From contig UQLW01000012.1 in NCBI GenBank assembly GCA_900542005.1, positions 10,574 through 74,573 of the forward strand: 64,000 bases of DNA. The letters run 5' to 3'. This document shows positions 49,266-57,467 of the stretch, piece after piece (within the stretch, counting starts at the first letter, position 1; every line of letters begins with the position of its first letter). The position numbers and the translations under genes were made by a program. Source of the stretch: an uncultured Eubacteriales bacterium. GTDB lineage: Bacteria; Bacillota; Clostridia; Christensenellales; UMGS416. The notes beneath the pieces were generated by a model, which was given only the letters and a program-made list of their open reading frames with translations, had not been told where the DNA came from and searched no databases.

Positions 49266-50312
49266 CTACAGCATGATTTCCTTGCCAGCCTCAGCAGATT
49301 CATAGATACCGTTGAGGATGCGCTGGATCGCGATGCCGTCCTCGATGGGCGAGAGCGGCTCGTCCTTGCCCTTAATGCAATCCAGGAAATGACGGATCTC
49401 CATATCAAAGGCGTTGTAGCGCTCCAGCATCAGGGCGGTGTCGCTCTGGTAGCCGCCCGTCTCTCCATAGAGCACGGCGGGATGGACGCTGACTCCCGCC
49501 TTATCGCCATAGATCCAGGCGTTATGGCTTTCCGGCTTGCCATTGATGGCCCAGGATACGTCAAAGTTCAGCGATACGCCGTTCTCGAAGCGGATGAGGC
49601 CGTTGGCGGAGTCCTCCGTATCAAAGACCGTTTCGTTCTGATCGAAGGCCAGCCAGCGGGAAACACCCTTGGTCTTGAAGTTGCCGATCCGGTTATAATG
49701 GGCGCAGGCCGAAACGCTTACAGGCTTGGGCTTGCCCATCAAATACCAGGTCATATCCAGCACATGCACGCCGATATCGATGACCGGGCCGCCGCCGGAT
49801 TTGGCACGGTTGTGGAACCAGCCCACCGGCGTGCCCCGCCGGCGCATGGAGGTGCAGCGGGCGTAGTAAATATCGCCCATCGCGCCTTCGTCAATGGCGG
49901 CCTTGATCGCCTGGCACTCGGGATCCATGCGGGTGACAAAGCCCTGCAGGTATACCTTGCCGCTGGCCTTGACCGCCTTTTCCATCTCCAGGCACTGCTC
50001 CACCGTCATGGCCATGGGCTTCTCGCAGAGGATATGCTTGCCGGCCCTGGCCGCGGCAATAACCGCTTCGGCATGGGCGTTGTTCCAGGTGCAGACGCTG
50101 ACAGCGTCCACTTCGTCGATCTTAGCCATATCCTCGATGGCATAGCAGGCATATTTCATGCCATACTTTTCCTTCACCTCATCGGCGCGCTCGCGGTTAA
50201 AGTCGCAGATCGCAACAAGCTCCACGTCATCCTGGTTCAGGTACGCGGGGATGTGGGCGTTCTGGGCGATATTGCCGCCGCCGATCAGCCCGATACGAAT
50301 CTTGTCAGCCAT
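49266..50312 (-). CDS. Gfo/Idh/MocA family oxidoreductase
   Basis: This 348-residue NAD(P)-dependent sugar or inositol dehydrogenase has the Rossmann 'IGLIGGGNIAQNAHIPAY' at residues 6-23, 'VSVCTWNNAHAEAVIAAARAGKHILCEKPMA' with the signature 'CEKP', and a C-terminal domain containing 'GGGPVIDIGVHVLDMTWYLMG' with the catalytic-region Asp/His pair. Length is typical. The ribosome site AAAGGAGG precedes the ATG. It is the second gene after a sugar isomerase/epimerase (13-base gap). Substrate is undefined; such pairs oxidise and epimerise sugars derived from plant or host glycans. Confidence 0.92.
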   Translation of the reverse strand: MADKIRIGLIGGGNIAQNAHIPAYLNQDDVELVAICDFNRERADEVKEKYGMKYACYAIEDMAKIDEVDAVSVCTWNNAHAEAVIAAARAGKHILCEKPMAMTVEQCLEMEKAVKASGKVYLQGFVTRMDPECQAIKAAIDEGAMGDIYYARCTSMRRRGTPVGWFHNRAKSGGGPVIDIGVHVLDMTWYLMGKPKPVSVSACAHYNRIGNFKTKGVSRWLAFDQNETVFDTEDSANGLIRFENGVSLNFDVSWAINGKPESHNAWIYGDKAGVSVHPAVLYGETGGYQSDTALMLERYNAFDMEIRHFLDCIKGKDEPLSPIEDGIAIQRILNGIYESAEAGKEIML

Positions 50313-50325
50313 GGTATCCTCCTTT

Positions 50326-51090
50326 TTATTCCGTTATGGATCGCAGATAATCAAGGCCCGCCTTAACGTCGCCCATGATATCGCCTTCCAGTCCCTCATG
50401 CTCAACGATCAGCGCCTTCACGCCGACCTGCCAGCCCTTTTCAATCACCGCAGGGAAATCAATGCAGCCCTGGCCGATCACCTTGGCCGTGGGGTCGCCC
50501 ACGCTTGTCAGCTCCTTGATATGCAATAGCTCCATGGCGTCGGCATATTCATCCATGAAGTCCACGGACCTGCGGCCGGTATTCTCGATCCAGCAGGTAT
50601 CCAGCTCCACCTTTACATAGGCGGGATCCGTGTTGTCGAAGATGATCTCCTCCGGGCAGGTATCGCCCACCGGCTCAAACTCAAAGGAGTGGTTATGGTA
50701 ACAGAAAACCATGCCGGCCTCGGCAATGCGCCTGCCGATTTCATTGAACTCTGCCGCCAGCGCCTTCCAGGCGTCAATCTGCTCCTGTACCGTACCGTCC
50801 AGCTTCTCCGGCCGCGCGCCGGGGCAGTTGATATAACGGGCGCCCAGGATTTTGTGGTAGGCAATCTGCCCCTCCAGGTCGCTTCGCAGCAGGTCAATGC
50901 CCGTGTGGCTGCCCAGGCAGACAAGCCCGACCTCATCGAGCCTTGCCCGCAGCGTATGGGCGTCCAGCCCCTCAAAACCGGCGAATTCCACGCCGTCATA
51001 GCCCATCGCCGCCACCTTGCCCAGCTTGCCCAGCAGATCCCCTTCATCCACCGTGCGGATAGAATACATCTGTAGTCCGATCGTTGCCAT
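50326..51090 (-). CDS. Sugar phosphate isomerase/epimerase (xylose-isomerase-like TIM barrel)
   Basis: This 254-residue protein is an AP-endonuclease-2-fold isomerase/epimerase. Start 51090 (MATIGLQMYSIR) is chosen because AAAGGAGG lies 7 bases upstream. Metal-binding residues appear in 'FCYHNHSFEFEPVG', 'VKVELDTCW', 'LLHIKELT' and 'LIVEHEGLEGD'. Family members interconvert keto/aldo sugars or inositol intermediates. It shares an operon with the Gfo/Idh/MocA oxidoreductase and is divergent from a second catabolic operon that has another member of the family. Confidence 0.9.
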   Translation of the reverse strand: MATIGLQMYSIRTVDEGDLLGKLGKVAAMGYDGVEFAGFEGLDAHTLRARLDEVGLVCLGSHTGIDLLRSDLEGQIAYHKILGARYINCPGARPEKLDGTVQEQIDAWKALAAEFNEIGRRIAEAGMVFCYHNHSFEFEPVGDTCPEEIIFDNTDPAYVKVELDTCWIENTGRRSVDFMDEYADAMELLHIKELTSVGDPTAKVIGQGCIDFPAVIEKGWQVGVKALIVEHEGLEGDIMGDVKAGLDYLRSITE

Positions 51091-51129
51091 GGTATCCTCC
51101 TTTTGTTGGCATAAGTTCCTAATAAGTTG

Positions 51130-51135
51130 ATTATA
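51130..51135 (-). promoter_or_regulatory. -10 element of the isomerase/oxidoreductase operon
   Basis: TATAAT on the minus strand 40 bases before the start at 51090. No -35 at the right distance, so activation is likely. Confidence 0.4.
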
Positions 51136-51165
51136 GCACAACGCCGCGACGGGGCGGTGTGGACA

Positions 51166-51277
51166 ATCATGACTTTTCAGGAGAATATTTTGCTCTTTTG
51201 GGCCGTCCGGCAAGGCGGCTATGCGAAGGTCCGCCTTTCGTGATACAATAGGCTAAAGCCATCATGAGCCATCATGA
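51166..51277. promoter_or_regulatory. Three ATCATGA motifs in the divergent promoter region
   Basis: ATCATGA occurs at 51166-51172, 51261-51267 and 51271-51277. The last two are part of a GCCATCATGA tandem repeat with a 10-bp period just after the predicted transcription start. TCATGA is palindromic. A shared operator for both catabolic operons is inferred. Confidence 0.5.
51241..51249 (+). promoter_or_regulatory. Extended -10 promoter of the GH-like operon
   Basis: TGATACAAT is an extended -10 element, 46 bases before the ATG at 51296; no good -35. Confidence 0.5.
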
Positions 51278-51295
51278 CGCGCAAAAGGAGGAAGC

Positions 51296-53146
51296 ATGAA
51301 TTTCGCTTTGAAAGAGCAGGTTGACGCATGGCTGCATCATCCTGTGTTGGGCGATCCGTCCTTTGACAGCTTTGTCCACCGCCGCGACCCCGTGCTCGTC
51401 AGCCGGCCGCCCTATGAATGGACGGTCAACGGTTCGTTGTTCCGCGATCCGGCCACCGGGAAATGGTTCCTTCAGGCCGGGCACTATGCCCAGGGCTATG
51501 CTGTAACCGGCTCCCCTGCCTATGCGGAGCTGCTCGTCTCCGAGGATGAGGGCAAAACCTTCCGCTCCCTGGGGCCGGCGCTGCCGCCGGGGTCGCCCTT
51601 TGGTCCGGCGGCGGAGCCGACCTCCTGCCCCGATACCGTCATCGAATATGACGCCCAGCAGGATCGTTATTATATGGCCTACGATACCAGTACCCCGGAC
51701 TTTACCTGGGAAAAGGCCCATGACCCTGCCAGCAGCGCCGATGGCGGCGGAGCCGTCGCCGTGGCGGAGGAGGCCGGAGGCCCCTACCGGCGCCTTCCCG
51801 GGTTGGCGGTCAGCACCCGCCGGTTCCGGGACGGCATGGGCCGCTGGGACCGTCTTTACGCCTCCACGCTCCTGAAGCGGGAGGGCGACTGGCTGATGCT
51901 CGTGCTGTGCGATTCGGGCGAGCACTATGCCTGGGCCTATGCCGCCTTCACCGCGCCGTCGCCGGAGGGGCCCTGGGAGGGGCCTGTCAACGTCCTGAAC
52001 TGCGACCGGCCGGAATATTATCCTGCGCCGGTGGAGTTCCATCCGGCTATGGTTGTGGATGGCACGGTCTATGCCCATGCCACCAGCGTCGCCCTGAACC
52101 GGAATTATCAGGCGCTCTTTTCCGCGCCGCTGGAGCAGGCCCACCGGCCCGAGGCCTGGCGCCTTGTGCGGGACGGCTCCGTCTGGCACAGCGAGCGCTA
52201 TGAGCATGAGGCCTACGGCATCTGGGGGCAGACCCTCCACGGCTTTGTCCATGACGGCGTTTTCCACGCCATGTTCCCCTCCCGCAACAGCCAGGGTCTG
52301 GGAACCATCTGCCTGGCCCAGCGTCCCTGGGACCAGCCGCTTTCCGATGGCTTTACCCTCTCCGGCCACCAGGGGCCCAGCCAAAGCCTGCTCTATGGCG
52401 ATTGGGCTGATTTCACCCTGGATGCCGAATTCGAGATGGAGGGGACGGTTGCCTTGATCCTGGATATGCAGGGCGTGGTCGGCCCCCATGTGAACGCCAG
52501 CGACGCCCGCCCCGCCGGCCTCAACAGCTGCCGCTGCCTTACCCTAAGCGGCGGCCAGTGGCGGCTGGAGGCCTTTGACGCCGGCGGAGCCGCGCAGCTT
52601 CTCTACAGCGGCGCTTACCGGGCCGGCGGCTCCCTGCTCATGGATCGAACCGGCGGCTTTATCACCCTGTCGCTGGGCGGGGAATCGCTGCTACGGGCGC
52701 CGCTGCCCGGCTCGGGCATGATCGGCCTGTGGTGCGCGCCGCACAGCCGCATCCGCGTATCCCGGTGGGATCTTTCCGGCCCCGCCCGCCGCTACAGCCT
52801 GACCTTTAACGGTTGGGAGGGATTGCTGGGCGCAGGCCAGCGCTCCGCTGACTGGCAGATCCAGGGGCCTGTATTTGCCACCGGCCAAAGCCGCGCCAAA
52901 TACAATGTAACCGGCGATGCCATCGCCCTATTGGGCCCCAAAGGCCCCCATCTGGGGCGGATGCGGGTCATTGTGGACGGGCAGACCATGGCGGTTCTGG
53001 ATCAGCATTCCGATCAGCCGGAACCCCCGCAGACCCTCTACCGCCTGGAGGGGCTCCGTTGGGGCCGCCACGGCGTGCGGCTGGAGCCCGTCCAGGGTAT
53101 GATGGCCCTCACCGGGTTAACCGTATCGGGCGCCCCCTGGGCATAG
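51296..53146 (+). CDS. Glycosidase-like beta-propeller protein with C-terminal beta-sandwich
   Basis: This 616-residue cytoplasmic protein (no signal peptide) resembles five-bladed-propeller glycoside hydrolases of the GH32/GH43/GH130 kind. Residues 25-340 carry repeated blade motifs ending in Trp/Tyr and Gly-Pro ('EWTVNGSLFRDPATGKWFLQAGHY', 'DTVIEYDAQQDRYYMAYDTS', 'WDRLYASTLLKREGDWLML', 'EFHPAMVVDGTVYAHAT'). Residues 350-615 look like a LamG/GH32C-type beta-sandwich and a second one. I cannot place it in a numbered family, and catalytic acids are not certain. AAAGGAGG precedes the ATG. It leads an operon with a sugar isomerase. Confidence 0.78.
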   Translation: MNFALKEQVDAWLHHPVLGDPSFDSFVHRRDPVLVSRPPYEWTVNGSLFRDPATGKWFLQAGHYAQGYAVTGSPAYAELLVSEDEGKTFRSLGPALPPGSPFGPAAEPTSCPDTVIEYDAQQDRYYMAYDTSTPDFTWEKAHDPASSADGGGAVAVAEEAGGPYRRLPGLAVSTRRFRDGMGRWDRLYASTLLKREGDWLMLVLCDSGEHYAWAYAAFTAPSPEGPWEGPVNVLNCDRPEYYPAPVEFHPAMVVDGTVYAHATSVALNRNYQALFSAPLEQAHRPEAWRLVRDGSVWHSERYEHEAYGIWGQTLHGFVHDGVFHAMFPSRNSQGLGTICLAQRPWDQPLSDGFTLSGHQGPSQSLLYGDWADFTLDAEFEMEGTVALILDMQGVVGPHVNASDARPAGLNSCRCLTLSGGQWRLEAFDAGGAAQLLYSGAYRAGGSLLMDRTGGFITLSLGGESLLRAPLPGSGMIGLWCAPHSRIRVSRWDLSGPARRYSLTFNGWEGLLGAGQRSADWQIQGPVFATGQSRAKYNVTGDAIALLGPKGPHLGRMRVIVDGQTMAVLDQHSDQPEPPQTLYRLEGLRWGRHGVRLEPVQGMMALTGLTVSGAPWA

Positions 53147-53204
53147 GAGGGCGCATCAATCCGCAGGCATCGGTTCGCCGCGGAGAATAAAAGGAGAAGT
53201 AAAG

Positions 53205-54029
53205 ATGAAAAACCGCAAATGGCCGCTGGGATCCATTATGTCCCTTTCCATGCTGGTGGAGGGCAAATGGGCCGGCTATGCCGCTATGGGCCTGGATACC
53301 TGCCAGGTCAGTCTCCCCTGGGACCTTGCCGGCACCGAGGCTGAACGCCGCGCCCTGACCGGCGCCCGCGAAGCCCTTCCCATGGTCAGCACGATCCTAA
53401 GCTGGGGCGAACCCGCCGTATGGAATTTTATCGACGGGCCCGGCACCCTGGGCATTGTGCCCGAGGCCTACCGCGCCCGCAGGGTGGCCTGCCTGAAGCG
53501 CCAGCTGGACTTTGCCGGCGGCTGCGGCGTCAAGCTTATCAGCACCCATGCGGGCTTCATACCGGAATCCCCCAAGGATCCAGCCTATGAGGGCGTCGTG
53601 GATACGCTGGCGGAGCTGGCCGCCCACGCCGCCCAATATGGGATCAGCTTCAACCTGGAGACCGGGCAGGAAACGCCGGTCGCCATGAAGCGCGCCATCT
53701 TAGACAGCGGCGCCGCCAACCTGGGCATCAATCTGGATCCAGCCAACCTTTTGATGTACGGTAAGGCCAATCCGGTGGACGCGGTGGGCATATTCGGCGA
53801 ATATGTGCGCTCCGTTCACATCAAGGACGGCCGCTACCCCACCGGGGATATGCAATCCCTGGGCAATGAGACCGCCGTCGGCGAGGGGATGGTGGATTTC
53901 CCCGCGCTGCTGAAGGCGCTGGAGCAGGCGGGCTTTGACGGGCCCTTGATCATCGAGCGGGAAATCTCCGGGCCCCGCCAGGTTGAGGACGTAAAGCGCG
54001 CCATCGCCTATATCGACGCCATCGGCTGA
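53205..54029 (+). CDS. Sugar phosphate isomerase/epimerase, second copy
   Basis: This 274-residue TIM-barrel protein belongs to the same fold family as the protein at 50326-51090 but is not a close copy. Metal-site segments are 'KLISTHAGFIPE', 'SFNLETGQET', 'LGINLDPANL', 'YVRSVHIKDGRYP' and 'LIIEREISG'. AAAGGAG precedes the ATG. It is 58 bases downstream of the glycosidase-like gene. Together the four genes of the divergent pair look like a small pathway in which a released sugar is oxidised and epimerised; the sugar is not identifiable. Confidence 0.9.
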   Translation: MKNRKWPLGSIMSLSMLVEGKWAGYAAMGLDTCQVSLPWDLAGTEAERRALTGAREALPMVSTILSWGEPAVWNFIDGPGTLGIVPEAYRARRVACLKRQLDFAGGCGVKLISTHAGFIPESPKDPAYEGVVDTLAELAAHAAQYGISFNLETGQETPVAMKRAILDSGAANLGINLDPANLLMYGKANPVDAVGIFGEYVRSVHIKDGRYPTGDMQSLGNETAVGEGMVDFPALLKALEQAGFDGPLIIEREISGPRQVEDVKRAIAYIDAIG

Positions 54030-54067
54030 CCAAAGGCCCATCGCAGCTCAGGCGCTGCCGGTGACGG

Positions 54068-54097
54068 AAAAGCCGGCTTCTGTGGAGCCGGCTTTTT
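54068..54097 (+). terminator. Terminator of the glycosidase-like operon
   Basis: AAAAGCCGGCT (54068-54078) pairs with AGCCGGCTTTT (54086-54096) with a T tract. Confidence 0.88.
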
Positions 54098-54269
54098 ATG
54101 CCTCGCGTGCCCTTGCATGTTTACCCTTGGCGCCCGGAAGCAGCGGAACCGGCCCCCCAGAAAGGATACGCCGGAAGAAACTGCCGCTATCTTTTTGCAT
54201 GTGCCTTACAAAAGGCGGATGATTTTTTATCATGCGGCGTGTATGATGGGATATTGAGGTGAATATCTT

Positions 54270-54977
54270 ATGCAGTTTACCAGGAACCCCCTCAGAAGGG
54301 CCGCGGCGATTGCCCTGGCGGCGCTGCTGGCTGCGACGCTTTGCGGCTGCCAGCGCCCCCAGGCGGAGGTGGCGGTGGACAGGCTGACGCTGGTCAATCC
54401 CTGGAATGCCTTTCCGCAGGGAACGCCTGCCGGCTTGGTCAATATCGCGGATGCTGTCCAATGTGACAACCTTAAGCTGAAAAATGACGCCATGCAGGCC
54501 CAGGGCGAGGCGGTCGAGGCCCTGGCCCAAATGGCGGACGCCATGGCGCAGGACGGGATAGGGCCCCTTCGCCTGGTCAGCGCCTATCGCTCCATCAGCT
54601 ATCAGCAGGGGCTTTATCAGAACAAGGTGCAGCGCGTCATCGCCTCCGGCACGCCCGAGGACGACGCGGAGGACGCCGCGGCCCGGGAGGTCGCGCGGCC
54701 CGGCTACAGCGAGCACCACACGGGATATGCCTTTGACTTTTCCGGAGCGGACGGCACGCTGGATTCCTTCTATCAGAGCGACGCCTATCAGTGGGTGGCG
54801 CAGCACGGCGCCCAGTACGGCTTCATCATCCGCTATCCAGCGGATAAGAGCGGCATAACCGGTATCATCTATGAGCCTTGGCATCTGCGGTATGTGGGGT
54901 CGGAAGCGGCCCAGGCGATCGCCCAAGGCGGGCTATGCCTGGAGGAATATTTGCAAGAGCAGGCTGCGGAAGGCTGA
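54270..54977 (+). CDS. Lipoprotein D-alanyl-D-alanine carboxypeptidase (VanY/M15B)
   Basis: This 235-residue zinc peptidase trims the terminal D-Ala of peptidoglycan stems outside the cell. The N-terminus 'NPLRRAAAIALAALLAATLCGC' is a lipoprotein signal with Cys27 as the acylation site. The zinc-binding 'SEHHTGYAFDF' (SxHxxGxAxD) is at about residues 149-159, and the second part, 'EPWHLRYVG', at about 202-210. 'VSAYRSISYQQGLY' is another family signature. A role in vancomycin resistance is not implied, since no van genes are present. It ends 85 bases before the end of a convergent DacF-type gene, giving two carboxypeptidases side by side. Confidence 0.93.
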   Translation: MQFTRNPLRRAAAIALAALLAATLCGCQRPQAEVAVDRLTLVNPWNAFPQGTPAGLVNIADAVQCDNLKLKNDAMQAQGEAVEALAQMADAMAQDGIGPLRLVSAYRSISYQQGLYQNKVQRVIASGTPEDDAEDAAAREVARPGYSEHHTGYAFDFSGADGTLDSFYQSDAYQWVAQHGAQYGFIIRYPADKSGITGIIYEPWHLRYVGSEAAQAIAQGGLCLEEYLQEQAAEG

Positions 54978-55001
54978 TCGGCCGGACGCATCAAAGCATG
55001 T

Positions 55002-55030
55002 AAAAGGCGGCGGGAATCCCGCCGCCTTTT
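55002..55030 (+). terminator. Bidirectional terminator between two carboxypeptidase genes
   Basis: AAAAGGCGGCGGG (55002-55014) pairs with CCCGCCGCCTTTT (55018-55030) with a 3-base loop. Confidence 0.88.
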
Positions 55031-55062
55031 GTGCCATATTCTTTATCTACCCAGCTTTCCGG

Positions 55063-56595
55063 CTAACGCCGCCGTCCCCGGCTGCGCGCGTCATAGCGTC
55101 CGCGGCTTCCATAGGCAGCGGTCCGCCGGCGCGAAGCACCGCGCCGCGGCGGCGTGCTGTGGCGGCTGCGCGGGCTTCCGCCTCCAGCCCGGAGCAGCAT
55201 AAAGGCCACCAGCACAATGAGCGCGATCAGCACAATAAGGGCCACCGTCATCCAGGTGGTAACCGAGGCGTTCTGCCGCGCGGGCAAACCGCCTGCCGGA
55301 TCTGTCACAACCGGGAGAGCCGAGCCGTCAGCCTGGGTGGCACCGGGCGCATCCAGAGCCGCCGCCACGTCGCGGCTGGCCACCAGGTCGCATACCAGCG
55401 CCGCCTCTGCCGCGCCCTGACGGTAATAGCTCACTGTGCCCAGCACCTCGCCGGACACCACCGGCGCCTGCAGGTTCTCCCGCCATTGAATTTTCGCCTC
55501 ATATTCGTCTGCGTTGGGCGCTTCGCCGTCGCCGGTTTTCCGCTGCGTAGCCTTTGCTTCGCCCTGGGGCACCTGGTTGACCGGTACCTCCAGCATGCCC
55601 TCAGGCGCCTCCTGCGAGCCGCTGATTTGGGCTGAAAGGGGCTCCTGCGCCAGCAGCTGGGCTAAATCCACCGATTCAAAGTTCTCCAGCCCGTAGCGCA
55701 GCAGGTTCTTCCCCGAGGCGAAGCGCGTGCCGGAAAGCGGGCTGTGCAGCACCGCGGCTACCACCGTGCGGCCATCCTTGCGGGCATAGCACACGAAGGT
55801 ATTGCGCGCCTTGGAGGTATACCCGGTCTTTCCGCCCATGCAGGGCTCATAATAGGCCGATTCGCTCTCCTTCAGCAGCCGGTTGCTGTTGGAAAGATAG
55901 CGGATCTCCGGCGTTTGCGCCGTTTCCGGGATCTGGTAGCTCATGGTGTGGAGAATCTTGCAGAAATTCTCATTGGTAATCGCCTGGCGCATCAGAACGG
56001 CCATATCCCGCGCCGTGGTATAGTGGTTGTCGTCGTGCAGGCCGTTCGGATTCACAAAGTGCGTTCCCGTCATGCCCAGCTCGGCGGCTTTCTGGTTCAT
56101 CGCCGCCACGAAGGCTTCCTCCGAGCCGCTGATATGTTCAGCCAGCAGCAGCGCGGCATCGTTGGCGGATTTGAGCATCAGCGCATAGAGCAGCTGCTCC
56201 ATGGTAAATTGCTCGCCCTTTTTCATATAAATTTCGACTGCGTCCTTCTCCAGCTGGTAGGTATGCTCCACCGTGACCACCTCGTCCATTCCCTGGGCCG
56301 AGGTTTCCACATATTCCAGCGCCAGCAGGCAGGTCATCACCTTGGTAATGCTGGCCGGATACATCTGCTTATCGGCCTGCTTTTCGTAGAGCACTTCGCC
56401 CGTATCCGCATCCAGGCAGATCGCAGCCTCCGCGTTCACCGCCGCAGGGGACAGGTCGCCGTTGTCCTCCACCGCATAGACCGGCTCCGGGATCACCGTC
56501 GGGTCAGCACCCGTAGCCAGCCGCTGCGCCTTCGCCGCCCCGATGGGCGCCAGCAGCAAAAAGCCTGCCAGAAGCGCGGCAATCTTCCTCTTCAT
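55063..56595 (-). CDS. D-alanyl-D-alanine carboxypeptidase, DacF/PBP5-type (S11)
   Basis: This 510-residue low-molecular-weight penicillin-binding protein removes terminal D-Ala from stem peptides. A signal peptide ends near 'AAKA' (residue 23). The active-site SxxK is in 'YPASITKVMTC' (about residue 85), SxN in 'LKSANDAALLL', and KTG in 'CMGGKTGYTS'. PBP5_C-like beta domain follows, then a Pro/Asp-rich linker, one membrane helix near 'TVALIVLIALIVLVAFMLL' and an Arg-rich cytoplasmic tail. The tail of about 45 residues rich in Arg/Gly/Ser is longer than usual. Start 56595 has GGGGAGG upstream; an upstream extension precedes the promoter. Confidence 0.93.
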   Translation of the reverse strand: MKRKIAALLAGFLLLAPIGAAKAQRLATGADPTVIPEPVYAVEDNGDLSPAAVNAEAAICLDADTGEVLYEKQADKQMYPASITKVMTCLLALEYVETSAQGMDEVVTVEHTYQLEKDAVEIYMKKGEQFTMEQLLYALMLKSANDAALLLAEHISGSEEAFVAAMNQKAAELGMTGTHFVNPNGLHDDNHYTTARDMAVLMRQAITNENFCKILHTMSYQIPETAQTPEIRYLSNSNRLLKESESAYYEPCMGGKTGYTSKARNTFVCYARKDGRTVVAAVLHSPLSGTRFASGKNLLRYGLENFESVDLAQLLAQEPLSAQISGSQEAPEGMLEVPVNQVPQGEAKATQRKTGDGEAPNADEYEAKIQWRENLQAPVVSGEVLGTVSYYRQGAAEAALVCDLVASRDVAAALDAPGATQADGSALPVVTDPAGGLPARQNASVTTWMTVALIVLIALIVLVAFMLLRAGGGSPRSRHSTPPRRGASRRRTAAYGSRGRYDARSRGRRR

Positions 56596-56643
56596 GCCAT
56601 TTCCTCCCCAAATGGTGGGATTTTTCTTCTTATAAGCCTCCAT

Positions 56644-56652
56644 ATTATAGCA
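56644..56652 (-). promoter_or_regulatory. Extended -10 promoter of the DacF-type gene
   Basis: TGCTATAAT on the minus strand, about 50 bases before the ATG at 56595. Confidence 0.65.
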
Positions 56653-56783
56653 TATCTTTTCCCGCTTTGCATCAAATTGTTCCATTTCTGTGGCGGGGAC
56701 CCGGCGCTTAACCCTTCCTTTTCCGGTCAAAATATGGTTTAATAGTAGCAAACGACGCCGCAAGCGGTATAAGGAGGGGTATT

Positions 56784-57467
56784 ATGGCCCGAAAGATCCT
56801 CATCGTGGATGACGAGCCTCTGATCGTAAAGGGATTACGCTTTTCCTTGGAGCAGGATGGATATATGATTGACGCCGCCTACGACGGCGAGGAAGCCCTG
56901 GCAAAGGTAAAGGAAGGGGAATTCGACCTGATTTTGCTGGACGTGATGCTGCCCAAGATGGACGGCATGCAGGTATGCCAGCAGATCCGCGAGTTTTCCA
57001 ATGTGCCGATCATCATGCTGACGGCCAAGGGCGACGATATGGATAAGATTCTGGGCCTGGAATATGGCGCCGACGATTACATGACCAAGCCCTTTAACGT
57101 GTTGGAGGTGAAGGCGCGGATCAAGACCATCATCCGCCGCGCCTATGGCTCTGAGAATGCCGACGACGATATTGTAATCCACGGTATGCGCATCCGCATG
57201 GAGAGCCGCACCGTAACCATCGAGGGCCGCGCCGTCAATCTGACCGCTAAGGAGTTCGATCTTCTGAAGCTCTTTGCCTCCAACCCCGGCAAGGTATTCA
57301 GCCGCGAGCAGCTTCTGGAGATCGTCTGGAAATATGATTACCTGGGCGACCTGCGCACGGTTGACGTGCATATCCGCCGCCTGCGGGAAAAGATTGAGAA
57401 AAATCCTGGCCAGCCGGAGTATATCTTCACCAAGTGGGGAGTGGGGTACTATTTCACGGACAAGTAA
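56784..57467 (+). CDS. OmpR/WalR-family response regulator
   Basis: This 227-residue regulator has an N-terminal receiver with D9-D10-E11, phospho-acceptor Asp in 'LILLDVMLPKMDG' and Lys in 'MTKPFNVLE', and a C-terminal winged helix ('NLTAKEFDLLKLFASNPGKVFSREQLLE', 'VDVHIRRLREKIE', 'TKWGVGYYF'). It is close in layout to WalR/MtrA-type envelope regulators. AAGGAGG precedes the ATG. A sensor kinase gene follows with overlapping or abutting coding sequence, then two GerMN lipoproteins, so the operon joins signalling with extracytoplasmic proteins. Confidence 0.95.
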   Translation: MARKILIVDDEPLIVKGLRFSLEQDGYMIDAAYDGEEALAKVKEGEFDLILLDVMLPKMDGMQVCQQIREFSNVPIIMLTAKGDDMDKILGLEYGADDYMTKPFNVLEVKARIKTIIRRAYGSENADDDIVIHGMRIRMESRTVTIEGRAVNLTAKEFDLLKLFASNPGKVFSREQLLEIVWKYDYLGDLRTVDVHIRRLREKIEKNPGQPEYIFTKWGVGYYFTDK

